From Ruegeria sediminis (GTDB taxonomy: Bacteria > Pseudomonadota > Alphaproteobacteria > Rhodobacterales > Rhodobacteraceae): a stretch of DNA of 64,000 nt. The stretch lies in assembly GCF_005938215.1 (NCBI RefSeq), contig NZ_VCPD01000001.1, forward strand, positions 310,001-374,000, in the 5' to 3' direction. The position numbers and the translations under genes are program-made. Below are positions 21,212 to 28,749 of this stretch, piece by piece (within the stretch, counting starts at the first letter, position 1; each line of letters starts with the position of its first letter). The notes beneath the pieces are model-generated. The model saw nothing but the letters and a program-made list of their open reading frames with translations, was not told the DNA's origin and searched no databases.

Positions 21212-21896
21212 GACCGGGCCCCGTTCATCTCGGCACGCGCACCGGCCTCGATCAGACGGACGTCAGCCCAGAGTGCCGGCGTCATCTCGATGCCGGCCAG
21301 GTCCAGGCCAGCCCGGGCGGCGGCATAGTCGAGGCCAAGCGCCCTCATGCCGCCCATCCCCAGCGGCGCCATCCGCCATTGCGTGTCGATTGCCAGGAAC
21401 GCGCGCAGGGCCGGCACGAGCCATGCCCAGATGCCGTCGCCGGGATCACCGGCGAGGTCGGCAGGGTCGAGATCGATCCCCCAGCGTTCGGCATCCGCAA
21501 GCGCGTCATCATCCTGCTCTGACCCTCCGTCAAGCCGGCCAGCCGCCCAGGCGCGGCCGGCCTCCATCAGTTTCCCCGGCGGGCCGCCGCGATCGCGAAG
21601 CAATAGGCGTTGATCATGGCGCCACGCGCCCAGCTGCGGCCGATCAGCTGTTCCAGCAGCTCCGGGGTGAAGGGCAGTTCGACATCATCATCGCCGACGA
21701 TGTCGCGCAGCCCCTTCGTGACCTTGCGCAGCAGATCCTTCTGACCGCTCAGGGTGCTCAGGTTGAACTCGGCCAGCTCGTCATCGGGAAGCGCAAGGAA
21801 GGTGGCGCGGATCTGTTCATCCCGGTGCCCTTCGTCCGCTGGGACCGGGATCTTGACGACATGGGTGAAGACGGGCGTTTCGGTTATCTTCAACAT
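21208..21896 (-). CDS. tail assembly chaperone long form made by -1 frameshift (G-T-like)
   Basis: The downstream frame (stop at 21208) is in the -1 frame relative to the upstream 109-residue gene and overlaps it. A slip on GGGAAAC just before the upstream stop would yield a 229-residue fusion: 109 residues of the first protein plus 120 residues starting LMEAGRAW. The second part is DUF1799-like (MRALGLDYAAARAGL). This mirrors lambda gpG/gpGT, where the T part binds the tail tube protein and the G part the tape measure. The second frame has a possible ATG of its own but no clear ribosome site, favouring the frameshift model. Confidence 0.8.
21567..21896 (-). CDS. tail assembly chaperone short form (G-like)
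   Basis: The 109-residue acidic helical protein lies between the tail tube and tape measure genes, the invariant place for tail chaperones. Its last codons before the stop form the slippery sequence, so most ribosomes would give this short form and a minority the long form. It starts at ATG 21896, 22 bases after the tail tube gene. Confidence 0.8.
   Translation of the reverse strand: MLKITETPVFTHVVKIPVPADEGHRDEQIRATFLALPDDELAEFNLSTLSGQKDLLRKVTKGLRDIVGDDDVELPFTPELLEQLIGRSWARGAMINAYCFAIAAARRGN
21570..21576 (-). promoter_or_regulatory. -1 ribosomal frameshift site
   Basis: On the minus strand the reading frame is cgG GGA AAC TGA. GGGAAAC fits the X XXY YYZ rule and differs from the lambda G-T slip site (GGGAAAG) only in the last base. 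It is placed directly before the stop codon. Confidence 0.85.
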
Positions 21897-21918
21897 GGGT
21901 TTTCTCCAGGCTTCAAAA

Positions 21919-22851
21919 TCAGGTCAGGGTGAGGGTCCACTGGTCGTTGCCGGCAACCGGCAACGGCACCAGGCGCAGCGGCCATTCCTTCACGTCCTGG
22001 GCATTGGCGAGGCCCTGCGGGCGCTGCATCTGCGCCGCCGGAATGGCCAGCGTGGAGATCTTGCCCGCGCCGGTGCCATGCACGAGGTTGACGGCCACCT
22101 GGTTCTGGCCGATGGCGGCGGCGAAGGGATCGAAGGTGGTGAGCGCAACGGCCTCGACCGTGGTCTCGAACACCTCCTGCTTCTCGGTGATGATGATCTC
22201 TTCCTTGCCGACCAGGAACCGCCGCTCGACGGCGTTGCCGAGATCGAGCATGGCGGAGCGCATCACGAAACTCGTGCCACCGATGGTGAAGGTCGGGGTG
22301 AAGGCGTCGGTCACGAGCTGCGGCTTCTTGAACGCGGTCAGATCGACGCTGGGCCGGGTGCCCTCGGCCGGAGCCACGAAGAGACCGGTGAACTCGAACT
22401 CGATGACCGGCACGGATTGCGCGGTCAGGTTCAGCTTGGCAGTGCCGCGCAGACCGTTCGAGGCGTAGAGCGTGTCACCGATATAGAGATAGAGCGTGCC
22501 GCTCTCATGGGCATCGGTGACGGGATTGTAGGCCACCGAGGTGCCGGGCACGATCACTTCGGCCACGCCGCAGGCGCGCAGCATGGGTCCCCAGGCGGGC
22601 GCGGTGCCGGCGGTGCCGGAGGGCGCCAGTTCCACCTTGAACGTGATCCGCGCGTGCAGCTCGGCCGCAATGGTCTCGTCGGCCCCAAGCCAGGGCTTTT
22701 CCAGATCACGGCTGACATCGGTGCCTTCCATGGGCCGGATTTCAACATCCTTGGCATAGATGGCGTTGGAGGCACCGGACGGCGTCGGGTCGGTGCCATA
22801 GGTTGCTTCCAGCTTGAACAGCAGGATCTTCGATCGCCATTTGATGGCCAT
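21919..22851 (-). CDS. phage major tail tube protein
   Basis: The 310-residue protein is the likely tail tube subunit of a long non-contractile tail. It starts MAIKWRSKILLFKLEATYGTD, the usual opening of tail tube proteins of B3/D3112-type transposable phages, and is mainly beta-strand with an Ig-like C-terminal half. It lies upstream of the chaperone pair, which in siphoviruses directly follows the tube gene. Confidence 0.82.
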   Translation of the reverse strand: MAIKWRSKILLFKLEATYGTDPTPSGASNAIYAKDVEIRPMEGTDVSRDLEKPWLGADETIAAELHARITFKVELAPSGTAGTAPAWGPMLRACGVAEVIVPGTSVAYNPVTDAHESGTLYLYIGDTLYASNGLRGTAKLNLTAQSVPVIEFEFTGLFVAPAEGTRPSVDLTAFKKPQLVTDAFTPTFTIGGTSFVMRSAMLDLGNAVERRFLVGKEEIIITEKQEVFETTVEAVALTTFDPFAAAIGQNQVAVNLVHGTGAGKISTLAIPAAQMQRPQGLANAQDVKEWPLRLVPLPVAGNDQWTLTLT

Positions 22852-22968
22852 TTACTTGCCCTCCTTCTTGGCAGGCTTCGGCGGCTTCGCGTCCTGGACC
22901 TTTGCCAGGCTGCCGTCCTCGTTGCGGATGTAGCTGCCGCCGGCGGCGGGCATGGTCTTAGTGCTCAT
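22852..22968 (-). CDS. 38-residue Lys-rich phage protein
   Basis: The gene starts ATG at 22968 within the last bases of the tail terminator gene (4-base ATGA overlap) and ends just before the tail tube start. The peptide is Gly/Ala at the start and Lys/Pro-rich at the end (PPKPAKKEGK). Tight overlap on one side and immediate adjacency on the other argue it is translated. Function unknown. Confidence 0.6.
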   Translation of the reverse strand: MSTKTMPAAGGSYIRNEDGSLAKVQDAKPPKPAKKEGK

Positions 22969-23393
22969 GTGGCAATCCTCAGCTGGTCGGTGATGGAAAA
23001 TTCGAGCATGTAGATGAGTGCGCCGTTGCGGATGCCGACAAGCGTGCCGCGGCGCAGCTCGAAGACGCCGAAGGCGCCCCCGGCGGTCCAGCCGGCAATG
23101 GCGGCGATGACCGACTGCAGCAGCGGCCGGATTTCCTCCAGCGCCTTGCTGCCAGCCTGGTCGGTCACGCGGGCCACCAGCAGCACGCCGATGGTCTCGG
23201 TGAATTCCTGGGTGAAAAGGCCGCTGGCGTCATCCGCCGGGCGCGCCTGCAGCCCGAGCGGCACCACGAAGGTGGTCGAGTTCTGCGGCAGGCCACGGGC
23301 CGAGAGCATCTCCGCAAGCCCGGCCGCGCTCTGCACGCGGCCGTCAAGCGCGGGTACCTGCGTCTTCAGGCGCTGGACGATCTCACCCAGCAT
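22965..23393 (-). CDS. probable tail terminator / tail completion protein (gp37-like)
   Basis: The 142-residue protein starts MLGEIVQRLKTQVPALDGRV and ends with a typical alpha/beta tail-terminator pattern (VFELRRGTLVGIRNGALIYMLEF). It lies between the DUF1320 protein and the tail tube, where Mu gp37-like and lambda U-like proteins sit. It would cap the tail tube at the head-proximal end. The ATG overlaps the upstream stop by one base. Confidence 0.7.
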   Translation of the reverse strand: MLGEIVQRLKTQVPALDGRVQSAAGLAEMLSARGLPQNSTTFVVPLGLQARPADDASGLFTQEFTETIGVLLVARVTDQAGSKALEEIRPLLQSVIAAIAGWTAGGAFGVFELRRGTLVGIRNGALIYMLEFSITDQLRIAT

Positions 23394-23821
23394 CAGATGA
23401 AGCCCTTCAGGTTGTCGGCAGTGAGCGGGCGTTCGCGGTCGGTGATCTCCACCCCGCTCGCGCCGCTGCCTTCCGGTTCCACGCCGGCCACGTCCAGGAC
23501 GATGATGCCGCGGGCGATGTCCTTGAGCTGGCGCACCGCCTCCTCGTAGTCGGCCTTCACCTTGGCGGGCGGGTCGTAGAGGTGCAGCTTCCAACAGGCG
23601 ATGGCCTGGGCGAGATCCGCCAGGATCGGCGGTGTCGCGGCCAGCGGCAGCTTGTAGCGGCCCTTGAGATAGCCGTCGATCTGCGCGTCGGCCCCGGCAA
23701 TGGCGCGGTCGATCACGCCGGTATCGATCGTTCCCGTCGGGGTGTCAGCCCGGTCGGTGAGTGAGACCAGCATGGCGTCGCCGTAGCGGTCGGTCAGCTC
23801 TGCAAGCGTCGTATAGGCCAT
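23393..23821 (-). CDS. DUF1320 (Mu gp36-like) head-tail connector protein
   Basis: The 142-residue protein opens MAYTTLAELTDRYGDAMLVSLTDR, the DUF1320 signature, with the central LKGRYKLPLAATPPILADLAQAIACWKL helix pair. Mu gp36 relatives are head-tail joining proteins. It is the first gene after the 102-base gap that contains two strong hairpins, so it may open the tail transcription unit. Confidence 0.85.
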   Translation of the reverse strand: MAYTTLAELTDRYGDAMLVSLTDRADTPTGTIDTGVIDRAIAGADAQIDGYLKGRYKLPLAATPPILADLAQAIACWKLHLYDPPAKVKADYEEAVRQLKDIARGIIVLDVAGVEPEGSGASGVEITDRERPLTADNLKGFI

Positions 23822-23855
23822 GCTGGTCTCTCGTGAGTGGTGGTTTGAGAATTCC

Positions 23856-23925
23856 TGGCGGCGATCGCGCCGCCACCAGGCAGGCCCCACATTCGGAGCA
23901 TCAAGCGGCCGAGGGGGTGGCCGCT
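23856..23925 (-). terminator. two hairpins at the head/tail gene boundary
   Basis: TGGCGGCG (23856-23863) pairs with CGCCGCCA (23868-23875), and AGCGGCC (23904-23910) with GGCCGCT (23919-23925), the latter reaching into the stop codon of the gp35-like gene. Neither has a T run. They may attenuate transcription or stabilise RNA ends between head and tail genes. Confidence 0.4.
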
Positions 23926-24313
23926 ATTCGGGATCCGCCGCGCGCGTGGTCACGCTCAGCTTCGGGTCGGCGATCAGGGCCGCCTTCTCGTCCTCGCTGA
24001 GCTCGTCCAGCGGGATCACCACCGGATCGGCGGTGAAGTGGCGGCCGATGCGCCACCGGCCCTTCTTCGGGCCGACAACCTCGACGACGAGATCACCGGC
24101 GGGGGGTTGGGTGGCGGGGGCCTTGCCTGCCCCCGCCTGCGGCTTCTGGCCGGTCTCGGCAGCCGCCTCCGCTGCGGCCTTACTGGGCTGGGTATCGCCT
24201 TTGGACGCCATCGCTTCGTCGATCAGCGCCTTCAGCTTCGCCGTGGGGATGTTGCCCGCAAAGTCGAGCCCCATCGCAACGGCTTGGGCTTTAAGGGTGT
24301 CACGTTCGCTCAT
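23924..24313 (-). CDS. HeH/LEM-domain phage protein (Mu gp35-like)
   Basis: The 129-residue protein has an N-terminal HeH/LEM-like helix pair (LKAQAVAMGLDFAGNIPTAKLKALIDEA, residues about 7-34), an Ala/Pro-rich linker around 40-75, and a short beta C-terminus (GRWRIGRHFTADPVVIPLDEL). Mu-like phages carry this protein right after the major head protein. A role in capsid or DNA binding is suggested by the family only. Confidence 0.75.
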   Translation of the reverse strand: MSERDTLKAQAVAMGLDFAGNIPTAKLKALIDEAMASKGDTQPSKAAAEAAAETGQKPQAGAGKAPATQPPAGDLVVEVVGPKKGRWRIGRHFTADPVVIPLDELSEDEKAALIADPKLSVTTRAADPE

Positions 24314-24324
24314 GGCTCAGCCCC

Positions 24325-25218
24325 TCACGCCAGCCAGGGCACGACGAGCAGTTCGGCGGTGCCTTTCCACTCGTTGGTCTCGCCGCCGGCGGCGCTTTCC
24401 GAGTTCAGCAGCTTGCGGGCGGCGCTTTCGAGGCTCGGCGGCACCACCAGCAGGTTCGGCATCAGGCCCAGCGGGCGGCCATAGTCGCCCTTCATGCCGG
24501 TCAGCGCCGCGCGGGCGGTGGCGTAGTTGGCGGCGTTCAGGGTCTGCTTCGATCCCCAGGTGAATTGCCAGAAGCCGAAGCCTGCGTTCATCCGCGCATC
24601 GGCGCCGTAGACGAACTCGTTGTTGTCGAAGACGTTGTCGTCATCGAGCTTGTCCTTGGCGACGAACTGGAAGTCCTTGCGCTTCTGCAGGATCAGCGGC
24701 TTCAGCGCCCGGCTGGTGTCCATCAGGAACCAGGGCGTGCCCGAACCGCCGTCGGTGTTGGCCACGGTGGTCGCCTCGCCGTCCTCGTCGAGCACCGGAT
24801 GGTCGGTGTCGCAGTAGTTCTGGCCGTCGTAGCACTCGGTCGTGAAGGCGTTCTTCAACAGGCCGAAGATCAGCGTGTCGGGATAGGCGCCGGTGGCGCG
24901 GCCCATCTCCGAGAACATCGGGCCGTAGATGCCCAGGTTGTCGGTTTCCACGTCATCCCGGTCGACGCCGATGGTCAATTCCAGCGGCTTTTCCTTGATG
25001 GCGTAGTCGTGCTGCTCGAGGTTCTGCACGGCGCGGGCGCCGATCCATTCGCGCACGTTGGGCATCTTGCCCAGCCAGCCGTATTTCTGCTCCTTCTGCG
25101 AGGAGCGCACTTCGGCGGCCACGCGGGTCCACTGCGACGGCGCTTGTTCGAGGCCGCCCTGGAACGCGGCGCTGAAGCCGGCGCGCAGGGTGTTGAGGTT
25201 TGCGGCATTTACCAGCAT
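24325..25218 (-). CDS. Mu gpT-like major head protein
   Basis: The 297-residue capsid subunit starts MLVNAANLNTLRAGFSAAFQ and continues with the gpT hallmark segment KYGWLGKMPNVREWIGARAVQNL and the late LGLMPNLLVVPPSLESAARKLL. It has the HK97-like fold by family. GGAGA precedes the start. It follows the decoration protein and the protease/scaffold gene, as in Mu. Confidence 0.93.
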   Translation of the reverse strand: MLVNAANLNTLRAGFSAAFQGGLEQAPSQWTRVAAEVRSSQKEQKYGWLGKMPNVREWIGARAVQNLEQHDYAIKEKPLELTIGVDRDDVETDNLGIYGPMFSEMGRATGAYPDTLIFGLLKNAFTTECYDGQNYCDTDHPVLDEDGEATTVANTDGGSGTPWFLMDTSRALKPLILQKRKDFQFVAKDKLDDDNVFDNNEFVYGADARMNAGFGFWQFTWGSKQTLNAANYATARAALTGMKGDYGRPLGLMPNLLVVPPSLESAARKLLNSESAAGGETNEWKGTAELLVVPWLA

Positions 25219-25231
25219 GTCAGGTCTCCGT

Positions 25232-25663
25232 TCAGGCTGCGTTGGTCAGGGCTTCGTCGAGGCGCACCCAGACGCCCTGGGCATCCACGTCCTCGATGAT
25301 GCCGGCGGGCGAGCGGGTCGACGTGCCGTCGGTCTTGGCGACGGTCTGGTCATCGACCGCAAAGCACTTGGCGCCGATATCGGCGATGGTGATCAGGTCG
25401 CCGGCGGCGGAGTTCGCAAAACGGAACACGCCGGGGCGCACGGTCACGGTGAGAGCGCCGTTCGCGCCGGCCGAGTTGTCGACCTGTTCCTCGGCACGGC
25501 CGACGCCGACCAGGCCGGTGGCGGTCTGGCCTTTGACCAGGTAGCCGGTGGCGTTGCGCATCACCAGCGCGCCGGCGAAGATCTTGGTGGATGCCGCGAC
25601 AGCGCCGGAGCGGAGTTCGCCCTCGCGGCGAGGCGTGTTGCGGTCAGCGGTGAGAGCGGTCAT
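25232..25663 (-). CDS. capsid decoration / cement protein
   Basis: The 143-residue beta-rich protein (AGALVMRNATGYLVKGQTATGLVGVG, then VTVRPGVFRFANSAAGD) resembles DUF2190-type capsid cement proteins. It sits between the protease/scaffold and the major head gene, overlapping the former by one base (TGATG), which is the usual place for decoration proteins. Confidence 0.72.
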   Translation of the reverse strand: MTALTADRNTPRREGELRSGAVAASTKIFAGALVMRNATGYLVKGQTATGLVGVGRAEEQVDNSAGANGALTVTVRPGVFRFANSAAGDLITIADIGAKCFAVDDQTVAKTDGTSTRSPAGIIEDVDAQGVWVRLDEALTNAA

Positions 25664-26238
25664 CAGTTGGCCTCCTTCCGGGGCTTGAGGTTTTCAGCAA
25701 GTTTGGTGGGATCGACGCCGATCAGGCGGGCAAAGGCCTCCTGTTCGGCGTTGAGGGACACGTCGCCCTCGATCGACGGCGGCTCGACGGTGACACCCGA
25801 GGGGCCAAGGATCGGCAGCGCGCCGATTTCCTTTTCGACCCGGGCCGGGTCTTCCTGGTGCATGGCGATGTAATGCTCGCGCAGCGGTTTGACGCCGACG
25901 CGGCCCTTGGCGATCTCGCCGTCAACGAAGGCGGCTGCCTTCTCGCGGGCGCGATCCTGCTTGAACGAGGTCAGCTCGCTCTGCAGCGCGACGTTCTCCG
26001 CCTGCAGCTCGGCAACCGCGTCCTGCCAGCCGGGTGCGGCGGTCTTTGCAGCCTTGGCTGCGGCAACGATGTCGCCGTCCACTTCGACGCCCAGGGCCGT
26101 GGCGATCTCGCCCAGCTGCGCCTGCATGGCCTCGGTTTCACCGCCCTTCTTGAGCGCGGCGATCGCGGCTTCGATGTCGGCCTCGGTGGCGGCCGGGTCC
26201 AGACCGAGCAACTCGGCCAGCTTTTCGATAAACGGCAT
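25663..26238 (-). CDS. nested scaffold protein (Mu gpZ-like) from an internal start
   Basis: Within the protease gene, in the same frame, AAGGAGG (minus strand, 26247-26253) lies 8 bases before ATG 26238. Translation from there gives a 191-residue protein starting MPFIEKLAELLGLDPAATEAD, helical with long Glu/Ala/Lys stretches, as expected of a capsid scaffold. This reproduces the overlapping I/Z arrangement of Mu. Confidence 0.8.
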   Translation of the reverse strand: MPFIEKLAELLGLDPAATEADIEAAIAALKKGGETEAMQAQLGEIATALGVEVDGDIVAAAKAAKTAAPGWQDAVAELQAENVALQSELTSFKQDRAREKAAAFVDGEIAKGRVGVKPLREHYIAMHQEDPARVEKEIGALPILGPSGVTVEPPSIEGDVSLNAEQEAFARLIGVDPTKLAENLKPRKEAN

Positions 26239-26724
26239 GCCGCCGTCCTCCTTCTCCTGGTTGAGCGCGGCCAGGCCGCGCAGGTTTTGCCTGTTGACCA
26301 GGCTCGCGTTCAGAATGCTGACGACGCGCCGCCCTTTCGGACGGTCGAGCGCGAAGACAGGGGAAATCCGGCGGTAGGCGCGGGTTGCGACCAGGCGCCG
26401 GCCTTCCTCGGTCCAGCGCACACGCCCCCAGATCCCGTCGGGACGGGCCTGCATCTCCGTGATCCAGCCACGCGCCGGGGCATCGCCGCCCTGCGGGGCG
26501 GCGGTGAAGGTTGCATGATTGACGTCGATTTCGATCTCGCCCCGCGGGGCGAAGCTCGCATCGATCACCGCCTGCGGGTCGGTGATCTCGTAAGGGCCGC
26601 GCCGATCGAAGGTCTCGATCGGACCGGCAGGCGCCAGGTGGATCCACTCCGGCACATCCGCGCCTTCGGGCGCGGCCGGCAGATCCTGGGCAGCCATCAT
26701 GGCGATATGAAGCGCGATACTCAT
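25663..26724 (-). CDS. Mu gpI-like head maturation protease with C-terminal scaffold region
   Basis: The 353-residue protein has an N-terminal protease domain (residues about 20-155, with RGEIEIDVNHATF, ARGWITEMQ and TRAYRRISPVFALDRPKGRRV) and a helical, charged C-terminal scaffold (from about 163). In Mu the protease I cleaves the head proteins and its C-terminal part is also made separately as scaffold Z. I chose ATG 26724, because the further upstream in-frame start at 26781 would place the terminator hairpin inside the coding region. The start lies only 29 bases after that terminator. Confidence 0.88.
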   Translation of the reverse strand: MSIALHIAMMAAQDLPAAPEGADVPEWIHLAPAGPIETFDRRGPYEITDPQAVIDASFAPRGEIEIDVNHATFTAAPQGGDAPARGWITEMQARPDGIWGRVRWTEEGRRLVATRAYRRISPVFALDRPKGRRVVSILNASLVNRQNLRGLAALNQEKEDGGMPFIEKLAELLGLDPAATEADIEAAIAALKKGGETEAMQAQLGEIATALGVEVDGDIVAAAKAAKTAAPGWQDAVAELQAENVALQSELTSFKQDRAREKAAAFVDGEIAKGRVGVKPLREHYIAMHQEDPARVEKEIGALPILGPSGVTVEPPSIEGDVSLNAEQEAFARLIGVDPTKLAENLKPRKEAN

Positions 26725-26752
26725 GATCCGAATATCGCCGCCCGGGACATGC

Positions 26753-26777
26753 AAAAACGCCCGCAAGTGCTTGCGGG
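26753..26777 (-). terminator. terminator T2 upstream of the protease gene
   Basis: On the minus strand CCCGCAA-GCAC-TTGCGGG is followed by CGTTTTTGCAT. Stem 7 bp, 5 T. It is nearly the same sequence as the terminator at 35837-35862 and separates the gpG-like gene from the head genes. Confidence 0.8.
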
Positions 26778-26838
26778 TCACGTCATTTGGAGGTTCAGGG
26801 AAGGGTCAGGCGCAGGATGACGGCGGATGGCGGCGCGG

Positions 26839-27357
26839 TCAATCCCGTCCGTCTGCTATATCCGACAACCAGTCTTCGATCTCGGCAACTATGGCAATCC
26901 GGTCATCTTCGGAGACGCCCAGGTAAGGACGTGCGGGGATGTCTCCCCAAGGGATCGAGATCGTTGGCGTGGAATCACCGAACCCTTTGCCCTGGTAAGT
27001 CCCAAAGGCCCCCTTCTTCGCACCGAACTGCATCACCGCCGCCTGGATCGCGTTCGAGCCCCAGCTAACGTAATCGGATCCGGCCTCGTAGGCCAGCTGC
27101 TGGCGCATCTCGCCGGTGCCCCAGAGCGGTTGCGGTCCAAAACGGAAGCCGCGCTCGGCATATTCCTTCAGCGTGGTTTCCGAACGCGGTGCAAAAGGCG
27201 CGCCATCCGGCTGCTCCCCGCGCTGCATCCGCTCCTGGGTGCTGTTAACCAGGATCTCGCCCAGGTCCTGCATGAGAGGGGTCATGTTGCTCACCCCGTC
27301 GCGCAACCGCATCAGCGCCGGGGTCAGGTCATCATCGTTGATTTGGAGCGTGTACAT
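26839..27357 (-). CDS. Mu gpG-like phage virion morphogenesis protein
   Basis: The 172-residue protein starts MYTLQINDDDLTPALMRLRDGV and contains the family core QDLGEILVNSTQERMQRGEQPDG, the FGPQPLWGTGEMRQQL strand-helix and the final IPARPYLGVSEDD. Mu gpG relatives are needed for tail completion or head-tail joining. It is the last gene of the packaging operon before terminator T2. Confidence 0.85.
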   Translation of the reverse strand: MYTLQINDDDLTPALMRLRDGVSNMTPLMQDLGEILVNSTQERMQRGEQPDGAPFAPRSETTLKEYAERGFRFGPQPLWGTGEMRQQLAYEAGSDYVSWGSNAIQAAVMQFGAKKGAFGTYQGKGFGDSTPTISIPWGDIPARPYLGVSEDDRIAIVAEIEDWLSDIADGRD

Positions 27358-27370
27358 GGCGTTTCTCGCT

Positions 27371-27598
27371 CTATTCGAACTCGCGTTTAATGCGGCGTTC
27401 AAAATCCACCTGCGCGGCATCCTTTGCGGCGGCCTGCGTTTCATATCCCGGCGTGAGTACGTAGCTGGTTGCGCCGGGCGACATCAACGTCCAGTCGCCC
27501 GGCCTGCCAGTCACGCGGTAGAACACTTCGATGCCAAAAGCCGGGGCTTCCAACCGGTCACCAAGGCCGATCCATTTTAACCTCCAGACCTGCATCAT
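27371..27598 (-). CDS. 75-residue phage protein, unknown
   Basis: The gene overlaps the gpF-like stop by 4 bases (ATGATG start) and ends 13 bases before the gpG-like start. The protein has a beta-rich first part and a helical, charged end (AAAKDAAQVDFERRIKREFE). No family recognised; its fixed place between F and G suggests a small accessory morphogenesis factor. Confidence 0.6.
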   Translation of the reverse strand: MMQVWRLKWIGLGDRLEAPAFGIEVFYRVTGRPGDWTLMSPGATSYVLTPGYETQAAAKDAAQVDFERRIKREFE

Positions 27599-28749
27599 TC
27601 CTCCTGCCTCAAGAGGCGCTGCAACTCGCGATCCTGCTCGGCCGCCTCCCGGCTCAAGCGGCGCAGATCGGTGATGGACAACCCCGACGCCGTCTCATTC
27701 ACCCTGACCACCAGGATGTGTCCGTCGGTGTCGGGAATCGCCCGGACAAAGACCAGGCTGTTTGGTCCGTCCTTGACCCTGTGGGTGGCGTTCAGAACGG
27801 TCACCTGCGCCCGGGCGAAGTCCGCGATCGTCAGGTCCGGATGCTGCCGCATCTGCCTGAGCGCGACATCAGCCGCCAGATCCGCGACCTCGCGCGGCGC
27901 GCCGATGGACTGGGCATCCTGCTTCGACAGGCGCACCAGCGGCCAGTTGCCCTGGGGCTCTTTCAACCAATGCTCGAATGGCCCGTTGAGCAGCCAGTCC
28001 TGGATCAGATCGACGGAGGGTTGAGCGGGCAAGAGATCCAGCTTGTCGCGCAGCGCCAGAACCGTGTCGCCAACGCTGGATCCCGGCGCATAGTCCCAGC
28101 CCTTGCCGACGCCTTTCGGCGCGCCGGTCCTGGGATCGCGGTTCTGCCAGCCTTCGCCCAGCGCCTTGCCCGGATCGCCGCCACGCCGCTTGGCGGCCTC
28201 TTTCGATCGGGCGCCCACCACGCGGCAGCTGCAGCCCCAGCCGTTCGGCGGGTAATGCGTCCGCCAGAACTCGTGATCCGCCTCCAGCACCAGGCGGTCC
28301 CAGCCGAGATGCTGCAGGCGCGGCTCGATCGAACCGCCGTGGCGATAGATCCAGTATTTGAACCCGCCTTCCGTCAGCTGGGCGTGCCGGCCGGCCATGT
28401 AGCTGACCCGCATGTTGGTGCGGTAGATCGTCCGCATCCGCCACGCCTCGCCCTGTTCCGTGCCCTCGCCGGTCCAGCCGTGCCAGCCGTGCTTGGCAAC
28501 AATGGCCCGGAAATCACGCTTGAACGTCTCGAAGCCGGTTCCGTCGGCGATGGCCTTGTCGACCGCTTCCGCCAGATCCGCCAGCAGATCGGTCCTGGTC
28601 GCGCCCGCCACCATGAAGGCCCGGTCATGCGCATCGCGCTCGATGTCATCCCAGCGCGCGGTCGGAACCAGATCGCCCAGGCGCAGCCGGAACGCCGCGA
28701 CCTGTTCCTTGAACGGCTTGCGGAAGGTGGTGGCCAGGGGCTTAGTCAT
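27595..28749 (-). CDS. Mu gpF-like head morphogenesis protein
   Basis: The 384-residue protein belongs to the gpF/SPP1-gp7 minor head protein family. The signature region is MRTIYRTNMRVSYMAGRHAQL followed by HEFWRTHYPPNGWGCSCRVVG with paired Cys. An additional C-terminal domain of about 110 residues (from about 275, RLSKQDAQSIGAPREV on) resembles phage barnase-EndoU-type C-terminal extensions in its position, but I cannot assign it. It overlaps the portal gene by 8 bases. Confidence 0.87.
   Translation of the reverse strand: MTKPLATTFRKPFKEQVAAFRLRLGDLVPTARWDDIERDAHDRAFMVAGATRTDLLADLAEAVDKAIADGTGFETFKRDFRAIVAKHGWHGWTGEGTEQGEAWRMRTIYRTNMRVSYMAGRHAQLTEGGFKYWIYRHGGSIEPRLQHLGWDRLVLEADHEFWRTHYPPNGWGCSCRVVGARSKEAAKRRGGDPGKALGEGWQNRDPRTGAPKGVGKGWDYAPGSSVGDTVLALRDKLDLLPAQPSVDLIQDWLLNGPFEHWLKEPQGNWPLVRLSKQDAQSIGAPREVADLAADVALRQMRQHPDLTIADFARAQVTVLNATHRVKDGPNSLVFVRAIPDTDGHILVVRVNETASGLSITDLRRLSREAAEQDRELQRLLRQEE

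Noticed and set aside
14037..25218. Tail and head genes as part of a gene-transfer-agent cluster
   Set aside because: The region lies between exact transposon-type ends with transposase, repressor and duplicated target, and head proteins are Mu-type. Resemblance of the holin and NlpC peptidase to GTA proteins is shared ancestry only.
26724..26781. Upstream start for the head protease at 26781
   Set aside because: It would translate through the terminator stem and T run, which is nearly identical to a clearly intergenic element at 35837-35862.
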